This document shows positions 33,205-41,128 of a stretch of 47,078 nt of DNA, piece after piece. Position 1 is the stretch's first letter; each line of letters starts with the position of its first letter. This DNA comes from Halomonas sp. (GTDB taxonomy: Bacteria > Pseudomonadota > Gammaproteobacteria > Pseudomonadales > Halomonadaceae). Made by a program: the position numbers and the translations under genes. The stretch is taken from assembly GCF_020832045.1 (NCBI RefSeq), contig NZ_JAFIFK010000016.1, positions 1 through 47,078 on the forward strand. The letters run 5' to 3'. The notes below the pieces were generated by a model, which saw nothing but the letters and a program-made list of their open reading frames with translations, ran no database searches and was not told the DNA's origin.

Positions 33205-34020
33205 ATGAACGATACGCATGCGACTTCCGTCGGGGGCACAAAGGCCCATCGCATCTATCTGCTGCTCAAGGATGCGATTCTCAGCGGCAGGCTGGCACCG
33301 GGCCGCAAGCTACCGGGCGAGCTGAAGCTGGCGGAGCAGTACGGCGTATCGCGGGTCACGGTCCGACGCGCCATGCAGGCGCTCGATGAAGCAGGACTGG
33401 TTGAGCGCAAGCCGGGGCTCGGTACCGTGGTACTGGAGCAGCCGCTGGATGCCACGGTGATGACCGCAAGCGTAGCCAACCTGCTGCCCAACATGGTCAA
33501 GATGAGCAAGGCCTCGCGGGTGCGGCTGCTGGAGTTCTGCTACGTCAAGCCGCCGGAGCCGGTGCGCGAGGGCCTGGGGCTGCGCGAGGGAGAACGCGTG
33601 CAGCGCTCGATCCGCGTGCGCATGGCCGACGACAAGCCGTTCTCCTACCTGGTCACTCATGTGCCGGAGTACATCGCCCTGCACTACAACGAAGCGGACC
33701 TGTCGCAGACCCCCCTATTCGCTCTGCTCGAGCGCAGCGGCGTGAAGGTCGACCACGCCGCCCAGACCATCTCGGCCACCCTGGCCACTCACGAGGTGGC
33801 AGAAGCACTAGGCGTCTCGGTGGGCTCGCCGCTGATCGCTCTGACCCGCGTGGTGTATGACGAAGAGGGCCGCGGCGTGGAGCACCTCGATGCGCTTTAC
33901 CGCCCCGACCGTTACCGCATCCAGATCGACCTCAACCGCACCGGCGATGAGGCGGCCCGGTATTGGGAACCGATGGCGTCGGAACCGCGGAATGCAGAAA
34001 CCGAACGGCAGGAAGCGTGA
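33205..34020 (+). CDS. GntR-family transcriptional regulator (HutC/UTRA type)
   Basis: 271 residues from the ATG at 33205 (AAGGA upstream). The N-terminal winged helix has the GntR signature (RIYLLLKDAILSGRLAPGRK, LAEQYGVSRVTVRRAMQALDEAGLVERKPGLGT). The rest is a UTRA ligand-binding domain (about residues 95-245; e.g. REGERVQRSIRVRMADDKPF, TLATHEVAEALGVSVGSPL). It sits between the two divergent arms of the catabolic island, so it probably represses both until a pathway intermediate binds. It is followed by a 142-base gap with its own promoter before the hydratase genes. Confidence 0.92.
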   Translation: MNDTHATSVGGTKAHRIYLLLKDAILSGRLAPGRKLPGELKLAEQYGVSRVTVRRAMQALDEAGLVERKPGLGTVVLEQPLDATVMTASVANLLPNMVKMSKASRVRLLEFCYVKPPEPVREGLGLREGERVQRSIRVRMADDKPFSYLVTHVPEYIALHYNEADLSQTPLFALLERSGVKVDHAAQTISATLATHEVAEALGVSVGSPLIALTRVVYDEEGRGVEHLDALYRPDRYRIQIDLNRTGDEAARYWEPMASEPRNAETERQEA

Positions 34021-34068
34021 GCCTGGGCGCAACCGTCACGCTGTTCTATTTTTAATACAGATAAAAAG

Positions 34069-34112
34069 ATACATAAAATACATTTGACCTGTGGCATCGC
34101 TCTAGGATAGTT
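34069..34112 (+). promoter_or_regulatory. promoter and candidate operator of the hydratase/TRAP arm
   Basis: TTGACC (34084-34089) and ATAGTT (34107-34112) with 17 bases between them form a reasonable sigma-70 promoter. A direct repeat ATACAT-AAA-ATACAT (34069-34083) abuts the -35 and resembles the repeat upstream of gntR, which fits repressor binding. Confidence 0.45.
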
Positions 34113-34162
34113 GTATGAATCAAACGGGATGAAAACAACGCAACCTCGGTGACACGACCGAC

Positions 34163-35560
34163 ATGACAACGCCAACGACCCTCTTCGACAAAGTGTGGGA
34201 TGCCCACGAGATCCTCCGCAGTGAGAGCGGCCAGAGCCTGCTGTGGATCGATCGCCACTTCGTGCACGAGGGCTCCTTTCATGCCTTCAACAAGCTGCAC
34301 GAGCGTCAGTTGGCGGTTGCCCGTCCCGATCAAACCTTCGGCATTGCCGACCACTACGTGCCGACACTGACTCGCCGCCTCGATGCCATAGAAGACGCAA
34401 AGGTGCGGGGCATGATCGAGCAACTGGCCGACAATACCCGCCGCCACGGCATCACCCTGTTCGGCCTCGACGACCCGCGCCAGGGCATCGTGCACGTGCT
34501 CGGCCCCGAGCAGGGCCTGACCCAGCCGGGACTTCTGATGGTGTGCGGCGACAGCCACACCTCCACCCACGGCGCTTTCGGCTGCATCGCTTTCGGCATC
34601 GGCGCCTCTGAGGTGGCCCACGTGCTGGCGACACAGACCCTATGGCAGAGTCGACCGAAGAAGATGCGCCTTACGGTCGAGGGCGAACTGGCTCCCGGCA
34701 TCACCGCCAAGGACATCGCCCTGACGTGGATCTCCCGTCTGGGCGCCGACGGTGCGCGCGGCTATGCCATCGAGTATGCCGGCAGCGCTATCCGCAGCCT
34801 GTCGATGGAAGCGCGCCTGACGCTGTGCAACCTCTCCATTGAGGGCGGCGCCCGCTGCGGCATGATCGCTCCCGACGACACCACCTTCGACTACCTGCGC
34901 GGCCGTCCCTTCGCCCCAGAGGGTGAGCCCTGGGAGCAAGCGCTGGCCTACTGGCAGACGTTGAAGAGCGACGACGGTGCCCACTTCGACCGGGAGGTTA
35001 CGCTTACCGCGGCCGATATCGCCCCCACCGTGACCTGGGGCGTTTCACCGGAGGAGGCCCTACCCATCGACGGCCGTGTGCCCGACCCTGCCGCGCAGCA
35101 CGAGGTCGGCAAGGCCCGCCAGCTGCGCGACAGCCTCGACTATATGGGCCTCACTCCCGGCCAAAAGCTGACGGACATTGCCATCGATCGAGTCTTCATC
35201 GGCTCGTGCACCAACGCACGCCTGGAGGACCTGCGCGCCGCCGCCGCGGTACTGCGCGGTCACCGCAGCAAGGTGCCGGGTATCGTCTCGCCCGGCTCCA
35301 CCCAGGTGAAGTATCAGGCGGAAGCCGAGGGGCTGGATACCGTGTTTATCGAGGCGGGCCTGGAGTGGCGTGAGTCGGGTTGCTCGATGTGCGTGGGCAT
35401 GAACGGGGACCTGGTGCCGGCGGGCGAACGCTGCGCTTCCACTACCAATCGCAACTTCAAGGGCCGCCAGGGGCCTGGGGCGCGAACCCATCTGATGTCC
35501 CCCGCCATGGTGGCCGCGGCAGCCGTGGCCGGCCGCCTGGCCGACGTTCGCGAACTGTGA
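34163..35560 (+). CDS. LeuC-like aconitase-family hydratase, large subunit
   Basis: 465 residues, aligning end to end with the bacterial LeuC type (about 466). The three [4Fe-4S] ligands are present: Cys349 (GSCTNARLEDL), Cys407 and Cys410 (GCSMCVGMN). The segment near the substrate, IDRHFVHEGSFHAF (residues 29-42), differs from the VHEVTSPQAF of true LeuC, so a different small dicarboxylate is likely (citraconate, maleate or dimethylmaleate). There is no leuA or leuB nearby. The partner small subunit follows after 10 bases, then a TRAP importer. The ribosome site is weak. A second-copy isopropylmalate isomerase remains the alternative. Confidence 0.88.
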   Translation: MTTPTTLFDKVWDAHEILRSESGQSLLWIDRHFVHEGSFHAFNKLHERQLAVARPDQTFGIADHYVPTLTRRLDAIEDAKVRGMIEQLADNTRRHGITLFGLDDPRQGIVHVLGPEQGLTQPGLLMVCGDSHTSTHGAFGCIAFGIGASEVAHVLATQTLWQSRPKKMRLTVEGELAPGITAKDIALTWISRLGADGARGYAIEYAGSAIRSLSMEARLTLCNLSIEGGARCGMIAPDDTTFDYLRGRPFAPEGEPWEQALAYWQTLKSDDGAHFDREVTLTAADIAPTVTWGVSPEEALPIDGRVPDPAAQHEVGKARQLRDSLDYMGLTPGQKLTDIAIDRVFIGSCTNARLEDLRAAAAVLRGHRSKVPGIVSPGSTQVKYQAEAEGLDTVFIEAGLEWRESGCSMCVGMNGDLVPAGERCASTTNRNFKGRQGPGARTHLMSPAMVAAAAVAGRLADVREL

Positions 35561-35570
35561 CAGGAGCCAA

Positions 35571-36206
35571 ATGATGGAACCGATCAAGATCATCGACGCC
35601 TTGGCCTGTCCGCTGCCGCTGGCCAATGTGGATACCGACCAGCTGATACCCGCCCGCTTCATGAAGGAACCCCGTAGCGTCGGCTACGGCCGCTTCCTGC
35701 TTCACGATCTGCGCCATGACGGAGAGGGCCGCCCCGTCGCGGACTTCATTCTCAACCACCCACAAGCAGCACAGGCGAAGACCCTGGTGGCACGTCGTAA
35801 CTTCGGTGCCGGCTCGTCGCGGGAGGCGGCCGTCTACGCGCTGGTGGACTACGGCTTTCGCTGCGTGGTCGCCCCGAGCTTCGGCGACATTTTTGCCTCA
35901 AATTCCGTGAACAATGGCCTGCTACCGGCCACGGTCAGCGAAGAAGACGCCGAGGCCCTGCTGGCCGCCCTGGGCGATGCCCCCGCTGTGCTGAACGTCG
36001 ATCTGGAATCGCAGCACATTACTGTCGGCGAGCTGAGCGTGACGTTCGACATTACGCCGACCTGGCGCACCAAGCTGCTCAACGGCTGGGACGACATCGA
36101 CATGACCCGACAGCACGCCGTAGAAATCGAGCGCTTCGCCACCCGCTATGCCAGCAGCTGCCCCTGGCTCGCTACAGAGCCCTCACAGCTTATCGCGCGG
36201 GGCTGA
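35571..36206 (+). CDS. LeuD-like aconitase-family hydratase, small subunit
   Basis: 211 residues (an ATG one codon later is possible; AGGAG lies upstream). It has the swivelling-domain pattern of LeuD: ANVDTDQLIPARFM near the start, ARRNFGAGSSREAAVYALVDYGF with the substrate-binding Ser-Arg, and APSFGDIFASNSVNNGLLP. True LeuD has ENFGCGSSREHAPWAL, so Cys to Ala and HAP to AAV changes at the substrate side point to altered specificity. It acts as a heterodimer with the preceding LeuC-like protein to add water to, or remove it from, a C4-C6 dicarboxylate. Confidence 0.88.
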   Translation: MMEPIKIIDALACPLPLANVDTDQLIPARFMKEPRSVGYGRFLLHDLRHDGEGRPVADFILNHPQAAQAKTLVARRNFGAGSSREAAVYALVDYGFRCVVAPSFGDIFASNSVNNGLLPATVSEEDAEALLAALGDAPAVLNVDLESQHITVGELSVTFDITPTWRTKLLNGWDDIDMTRQHAVEIERFATRYASSCPWLATEPSQLIARG

Positions 36207-36278
36207 CACTGAATGGCTGCCCTACTGGGCTTACAACAAGACGCAAGACAACCAACACGGTAGACAAGGAGAACAATC

Positions 36279-37280
36279 ATGAAAAAGCCTATTATCGTAT
36301 CCCTTAGCCTGGCCGCCCTGGTGGCCTCCGGCCATGCCCTGGCCGTGGAGCGCATCAGCGCCGTTCACGCCTTTCCGCCTTCGCTGATCTATACCCAGAG
36401 CTTTCTCGAGTTCGTCGACAAGGTGAATGAGCGCGGCGAGGGCGTGGTACAGATCGACGTACGCGGCGGCCCCGAGGTGATCGGCCTTTCCGAGCAGCCC
36501 GACGCCGTGCGCAACGGCGTGGTCGACATGGCATACACCGCGGCAAGCTTCTATGCCGGCACCGTGCCAGAGCGCGACGCTATGGTCGCCTCCAATACCA
36601 ATGCCATTCATGCCCGTGAGAACGGTGGCATCGACCTGCTGAATCAGATCCACCAGGACAAGATGGGCGTCTACTACCTGGGTTGGTTCGACAGCGGCGT
36701 GAGCTACAACCTCTACACCATCAACGAGCCGCGCCTGAACGACGAAGGCAATCTCAGCGTCTCCGGCCTGACGCTGCGCAGCAATCCGGTGTACGACGCC
36801 TTCTTCCAGGACTATCTCGGCGCCCAGCCGATCAGCCTGCCCACCACCGACGTCTACTCGGCGCTGGAGCGCAACGTGGTCAATGCCACGGGCTGGACCC
36901 AGATCGGCCTGAAGGATCTCAACTGGGACCGCTTCCTGAACTACCGTATCGATCCCGATTTCTTCTCCACCGACATGGGCGTGATCGTCAATCTGGACAG
37001 CTGGAACGGCTTGAGCGAGGAAGCCCGCGAGATCCTGCAGGAAGTGGCCATCGAGCATGAGCGCGAAAGCGCCGAGCGCTTCGAGGTGCTGGCCGAGGAG
37101 CAGCAGGCCGAGCTGGAAGCGGATGGCATGCAGGTCTTCCGCCTGGAAGGTGAGGCCGGCGAGCGCTTCTCCGAGGCGGCCCGCGAAGCCACCTGGGAAC
37201 GCATGCGTCGCCAGATGGAGCGTCATCCCATGGGCCTCGAGCACTACGACGAGCTGATCGAGAAGTTCAACGACCTGTAA
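36279..37280 (+). CDS. TRAP transporter solute-binding protein (DctP family)
   Basis: 333 residues. The signal peptide MKKPIIVSLSLAALVASGHA predicts a periplasmic protein; AAGGAGAAC precedes the ATG. The DctP fold is indicated by the early FPPSLIYTQSFLEFVDKVNE, the GVVDMAYTAASFYAG region and the arginine-bearing GLTLRSNPVYDAFFQDYLGA, where family members bind a substrate carboxylate. It follows the hydratase genes by 72 bases and is probably cotranscribed, with a strong hairpin before dctQ. The context predicts a carboxylate or half-amide ligand related to the catabolic island. Confidence 0.92.
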   Translation: MKKPIIVSLSLAALVASGHALAVERISAVHAFPPSLIYTQSFLEFVDKVNERGEGVVQIDVRGGPEVIGLSEQPDAVRNGVVDMAYTAASFYAGTVPERDAMVASNTNAIHARENGGIDLLNQIHQDKMGVYYLGWFDSGVSYNLYTINEPRLNDEGNLSVSGLTLRSNPVYDAFFQDYLGAQPISLPTTDVYSALERNVVNATGWTQIGLKDLNWDRFLNYRIDPDFFSTDMGVIVNLDSWNGLSEEAREILQEVAIEHERESAERFEVLAEEQQAELEADGMQVFRLEGEAGERFSEAAREATWERMRRQMERHPMGLEHYDELIEKFNDL

Positions 37281-37288
37281 CGGGCGCG

Positions 37289-37312
37289 GGCCGGCCTCCC
37301 ATGGCCGGCCCC
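37289..37312 (+). terminator. intercistronic hairpin between dctP and dctQ
   Basis: A perfect 9-bp stem (GGGCCGGCC at 37289-37297, GGCCGGCCC at 37304-37312) with a 6-base loop and no T-tract. Such hairpins after binding-protein genes can stabilise the upstream message or weaken read-through, giving more binding protein than permease. Confidence 0.55.
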
Positions 37313-37355
37313 TGCTTCAACGCTCGTCGGCCCACCACCTCGCCCGGGAATTCCT

Positions 37356-37862
37356 ATGCGTTACGCGAGTCGAGCTTATCTGCTGCTCCTCAACGGCATG
37401 GCCGTCGCCGCCGCCATCATGCTGGTATGGCTGATGGTTGCGATCGTGCTCTCCGTGGTGATCCGCAACCTGGGGCTGCAGCCCTCGGCGTGGTTCTTCC
37501 TCTCCACCGAGTACGCCATGTTCTACCTGACCCTTCTGGGCGCGCCCTGGCTGGTGCGGCACAAGGGCCATGTGCATATCGAGCTGCTCACCTCGATCCT
37601 GCCGCCGCCTGCGCTGCAGGTATTGAGCCGCCTGGTGGCATTGCTGTGCGTAGCGGTCTGCGTGGTGCTGGCCTGGAAAGGGTATGACCTGGTGTCGATG
37701 AACCTGGCGCGCAACGACTACGACGTGCGCGCCTTCTTCGTGCCGAAATGGATTCTCACCATCGCCTATCCGGTGTGTTTCACCATGATGGCCATCGAAT
37801 TCGCCCGCTTCGTGATCGGGCGCGACATCCTTCACAGCGGCGAAGCGGGGATCAAGGAATAA
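37356..37862 (+). CDS. TRAP transporter small permease (DctQ)
   Basis: 168 residues with four membrane helices. The pattern is that of DctQ: STEYAMFYLTLLGAPWLVRHKGHVHIELLT in the middle, where the GHVHIE motif is typical. It forms the small membrane subunit with DctM. The ribosome site is weak (CGGGAA), in line with lower expression than dctP. The stop codon TAA shares a base with the ATG of dctM (TAATG), so translation is coupled. Confidence 0.9.
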   Translation: MRYASRAYLLLLNGMAVAAAIMLVWLMVAIVLSVVIRNLGLQPSAWFFLSTEYAMFYLTLLGAPWLVRHKGHVHIELLTSILPPPALQVLSRLVALLCVAVCVVLAWKGYDLVSMNLARNDYDVRAFFVPKWILTIAYPVCFTMMAIEFARFVIGRDILHSGEAGIKE

Positions 37863-39175
37863 TGGAATGGTATCTTGCCCTGGCCTTTCTGCTGGCCCTG
37901 ATTCTCGGTTTCATGGCGATCGGTACGCCTATCGCCCTGGCCTTCCTCGCCGCCAACGTCATCGGTGCCTGGCACTTCATGGGCGGCCAGAACGGCCTTA
38001 TCCAACTGCTCAATAACGGCTTCGGCGCGCTCTCCAGCTTCAACCTGGTGCCGATCCCGCTGTTCCTGCTGATGGGCGAGCTGTTCTTCCGCACCGGCCT
38101 CGGCATGCGCATGTTCAACGCCATCGATCAGCTGATGGGCAAGGTGCCCGGCCGACTCTCCTACGTCACCGTGGTGGGCGGCACAGGGTTTTCCACCCTG
38201 AGCGGCTCGTCGATGGGCTCAACCGCGCTGATGGGCTCGCTGCTGGTGCCGGAGATGGAGCGCCGCGGCTACAAGAAGCGCATGGCCATCGGCCCGATTC
38301 TCGGCACCGGGGGCCTTGCCATTATCATTCCGCCCTCGGCGCTGGCCGTGCTGCTGGCCACCCTGGCCAAGGTCGATATCGGCGCCCTGCTGATCGCCGG
38401 CATCCTGCCCGGGCTGGTGCTGGCGGGGTTCTACATCGCCACCATCTGGATCCAGACCCGGCTCGACCCGGACGCGGCGCCCAACTATGAGCTGGAGCCG
38501 GTGCCATTCAAGCAGAAACTGCTGCTGGTACTCACTGATATCCTGCCGATGATCAGCGTCATGATCTTCATCGTCGCCTTGATGCTGATGGGCTTCGCCA
38601 CGCCCTCCGAGGCGGCGGCCTTCGGTGCCCTGGGCGCCATCGTGCTGGCGGTGATCTTCCGCTGCATGACCTGGGAAGCGTTCAAGCTCTCGGTGATCGG
38701 CGCGCTCAAGGTCACGCTAATGGCCTACCTGATCGTGTTCGGCTCGGCCACCTTCAGCCAGCTGCTGGCATTCTCGGGGGCTTCCAGCGGACTGATCCAG
38801 TGGGCCACCAGCTTCGACCTGGCCCCGATCCTGATGCTGCTGGCCATGTTCGCCGTGCTGCTGGTGCTCGGCACCTTCATGGAGCAGATCTCGATCATGA
38901 TGCTCACGGTGCCGTTCTTCTTCCCGCTGGCCCAGGTGCTCGGCTTCGACCCCATCTGGTTCGGCATCATCATGCTGCTGGCGCTGGAAATCAGCTTCTC
39001 CACGCCGCCACTGGGGCTGTTGCTGTTCGTGATGAAGGGCGTGGCACCCAAGGGCACCACCATGAGCGAAATCTATTCCGCAGCGATTCCCTACATCCTC
39101 TGCTCGATGCTGCTGGTCGCACTGCTGATCGTGTTCCCGGGTATCGCCACCTGGCTGCCGGGGATGATCAACTAG
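37862..39175 (+). CDS. TRAP transporter large permease (DctM)
   Basis: 437 residues from the ATG at 37862; the reading frame is open further upstream but that part overlaps dctQ in another frame. About twelve membrane helices with DctM motifs: GFSTLSGSSMGSTALMGSLL, GPILGTGGLAIIIPPSALAV and EISFSTPPLGLLLFVMKGV. It is the ion-coupled channel-like subunit of the importer and the last gene of the plus arm of the GntR island, converging with kynU after only 7 bases. Confidence 0.93.
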   Translation: MEWYLALAFLLALILGFMAIGTPIALAFLAANVIGAWHFMGGQNGLIQLLNNGFGALSSFNLVPIPLFLLMGELFFRTGLGMRMFNAIDQLMGKVPGRLSYVTVVGGTGFSTLSGSSMGSTALMGSLLVPEMERRGYKKRMAIGPILGTGGLAIIIPPSALAVLLATLAKVDIGALLIAGILPGLVLAGFYIATIWIQTRLDPDAAPNYELEPVPFKQKLLLVLTDILPMISVMIFIVALMLMGFATPSEAAAFGALGAIVLAVIFRCMTWEAFKLSVIGALKVTLMAYLIVFGSATFSQLLAFSGASSGLIQWATSFDLAPILMLLAMFAVLLVLGTFMEQISIMMLTVPFFFPLAQVLGFDPIWFGIIMLLALEISFSTPPLGLLLFVMKGVAPKGTTMSEIYSAAIPYILCSMLLVALLIVFPGIATWLPGMIN

Positions 39176-39182
39176 CCCTCGC

Positions 39183-40433
39183 TCAGGTCACCGCCCCGCG
39201 CTGCTTAAAGCGCGGGGCCAGATACTCACCTTCGCTAAGCACTGCACGCATATGCTGCGCCGCCTGCCAGACGTCTTCATGACTCAGGTAGAGCGGCGCG
39301 AAGCCGAAGCGCATCAGTCCCGGCTCGCGGTAGTCGCCGATCACCCCCCGGGCGATCAGCGCCTGGACGATGGCATAGCCGTGAGCTGGGGCCACCAACC
39401 CCACCTGACTGCCGCGCTGCGCCTCGGGCGGTGTGATGTCGGCAATGCCGTGCTTCGCCAGGCAGTCACCCAAAGCGTCGCGGAACAGCTCGATCAAGCG
39501 CTGGCTCTTGCGTCGCAGCAGGGCGAGATCCACCTCTTGCCACAGCGCCAGAGAGGCTTCCAGCGCCGCACAGGCCAGCGGCGAGTGGGTACCGGTGCGA
39601 AAGCGCGTGATCCCCGGCGCAGGGGCATAGTCAGCCTCGAAGGCGAACGGCGAAGCGTGGCCCAGCCAGCCCGATAACGGCTGCCATGCGCGATCCTGGC
39701 AATCGCGCCGCACGTAGAGGAAAGCCGGCGCGCCGGGACCGCCGTTGAGGTACTTGTAAGTGCAGCCCACGGCGTAGCGAACCCCGCAGGCCGCCAGCTC
39801 GACAGGCAACGCCCCGGCCGAATGGGCCAAGTCCCAGATGACCTCGGCGCCGCTGGCATACACCTGACGGGTAATCGCCGCCATGTCGCGCAGACGCCCG
39901 GTGCGATAGTGCACATGGCTGAGCACCACTACCGCCACCCGTTCGTCGAGGTATGCGTCGAACGACTCCCCTTCCGGCACGACCCAGTGCTCGAAGCCGC
40001 CAAAGCGGCAGAAGCCCTGGGCAATGTAGCCGTCGGTGGGAAAGTTGCCGCCTTCGCTGAGGATGACCGGCCGCGCCTGGGCTTGGCCTTCGGTGATCCC
40101 CTGGCCTTCGGTGATATAGCCCAGCAGTTTGAACAGGTTATGGGTAATGGTATCGGTCACCAGCACCTCCCCGGGTTCAGCTCCCAGCAGCGGCGCCAAA
40201 CGGTCCCCGAGCCGCTCCGGGGCATCGAACCAGCCCTGGTTCCAGCCTTGGATCAGCGAGTCGCGCCATTGCGCCATCAAAGCATCGACGGCTTCCACGG
40301 CAGCGCTCGGTTGAGCCCCCAAGGAGTTGCCATCGAGGTAGATGGTGCCTGGTGGCAGTGCAAAGCGGGGCCTGAAGGGGGCCAACGGATCCTGGCGGTC
40401 CAGCTCACGGACGTCATCGTGTGACAGGGGCAT
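39183..40433 (-). CDS. kynU: kynureninase KynU
   Basis: 416 residues from the ATG at 40433 (GGAG upstream); a TTG five codons earlier is possible. The cytosolic PLP enzyme cleaves kynurenine to anthranilate and L-alanine. Visible marks are IYLDGNSLGAQPSAA at the start, WDLAHSAGALPVEL with the PLP-contacting Asp, and the Schiff-base lysine in GCTYKYLNGGPGAPAF. It is the third gene of the tryptophan-to-anthranilate operon, 62 bases after kynB. No anthranilate dioxygenase genes are in the window, so the fate of anthranilate is not seen. Confidence 0.96.
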   Translation of the reverse strand: MPLSHDDVRELDRQDPLAPFRPRFALPPGTIYLDGNSLGAQPSAAVEAVDALMAQWRDSLIQGWNQGWFDAPERLGDRLAPLLGAEPGEVLVTDTITHNLFKLLGYITEGQGITEGQAQARPVILSEGGNFPTDGYIAQGFCRFGGFEHWVVPEGESFDAYLDERVAVVVLSHVHYRTGRLRDMAAITRQVYASGAEVIWDLAHSAGALPVELAACGVRYAVGCTYKYLNGGPGAPAFLYVRRDCQDRAWQPLSGWLGHASPFAFEADYAPAPGITRFRTGTHSPLACAALEASLALWQEVDLALLRRKSQRLIELFRDALGDCLAKHGIADITPPEAQRGSQVGLVAPAHGYAIVQALIARGVIGDYREPGLMRFGFAPLYLSHEDVWQAAQHMRAVLSEGEYLAPRFKQRGAVT

Positions 40434-40495
40434 GGTCGGCTCCAGCAATGACAGAGAGTTAATGGAAGGAGAAGGGATCAGGCCAGCTCGCGCAG

Positions 40496-41128
40496 CTATC
40501 CATCAAGCTCGCGTAGCAGCGCACGCACCGGAGAGGCATCGGCTCCGGCCAGCTTGAGCGGCAGAGCGATCAACTCGTAACGGCCCGGCGGAACCTCATC
40601 CAGCACTAGCCCTTCGAGAATCGACATGCCGTGATGATGCACCCGCCAGTGCGCCAGCAGGCGACTGTCGACCTCGGGGTCCAGTGACGGGCTGTCCACC
40701 CCGATAAGCTTGGCGCCGCGCTCGGCCAGCAGATCGATACTCTCTGGGGCGAGCGTAGTGAAGTCGCTGCGCCAACGCTCATGGGGAAAGTGCTCCCAGG
40801 TGCGCAGCAGCACCCGCTCGACCCGCTCAGGCAGTGTCGGCAACAGGTGCTCAGGACGCACCACCGGCGCAGCATGACGCATGTCGAGCACCACGCAGGG
40901 GCCGATATAGCGATTCAGCTCCACGGCATCGATGGCCTGCCCGTCGGCGCAGTAGTGGTTCGGTGCATCGGCATGGGTGCCGGTGTGGGTGGAGAGCACC
41001 AGCCGCGAGACATTCACCGGGCAGTTCTCGTCGATGACCCAAGTCGGCTCATGACAGAAAGTCGTGTCACCGGGCCATACCGGCATGTCGTCCCGTAGCG
41101 GTTGGGAGATATCGTAGAGTCGGCTCAT
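40496..41128 (-). CDS. kynB: kynurenine formamidase KynB
   Basis: 210 residues from the ATG at 41128, which overlaps the kynA stop (ATGA) and has GGAGGG upstream. It belongs to the metal-dependent cyclase/KynB family: YDISQPLRDDMPVWPGDT at the start and the metal-binding STHTGTHADAPNHY (His, His, Asp, His) in the first third. It hydrolyses N-formylkynurenine to kynurenine and formate. The order kynA-kynB-kynU matches the direction of the pathway. Confidence 0.96.
   Translation of the reverse strand: MSRLYDISQPLRDDMPVWPGDTTFCHEPTWVIDENCPVNVSRLVLSTHTGTHADAPNHYCADGQAIDAVELNRYIGPCVVLDMRHAAPVVRPEHLLPTLPERVERVLLRTWEHFPHERWRSDFTTLAPESIDLLAERGAKLIGVDSPSLDPEVDSRLLAHWRVHHHGMSILEGLVLDEVPPGRYELIALPLKLAGADASPVRALLRELDG

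Noticed and set aside
31601..33208. 535-codon plus-strand frame crossing lyase and SnoaL genes
   Set aside because: Antisense to two well-supported genes; no recognisable domain.
25025..39175. Including mmsA in the imide-type island as the step after the lyase
   Set aside because: mmsA has its own LysR regulator and terminator and is separated by the convergent LysR gene. A functional link through propionyl-CoA is possible but not shown.
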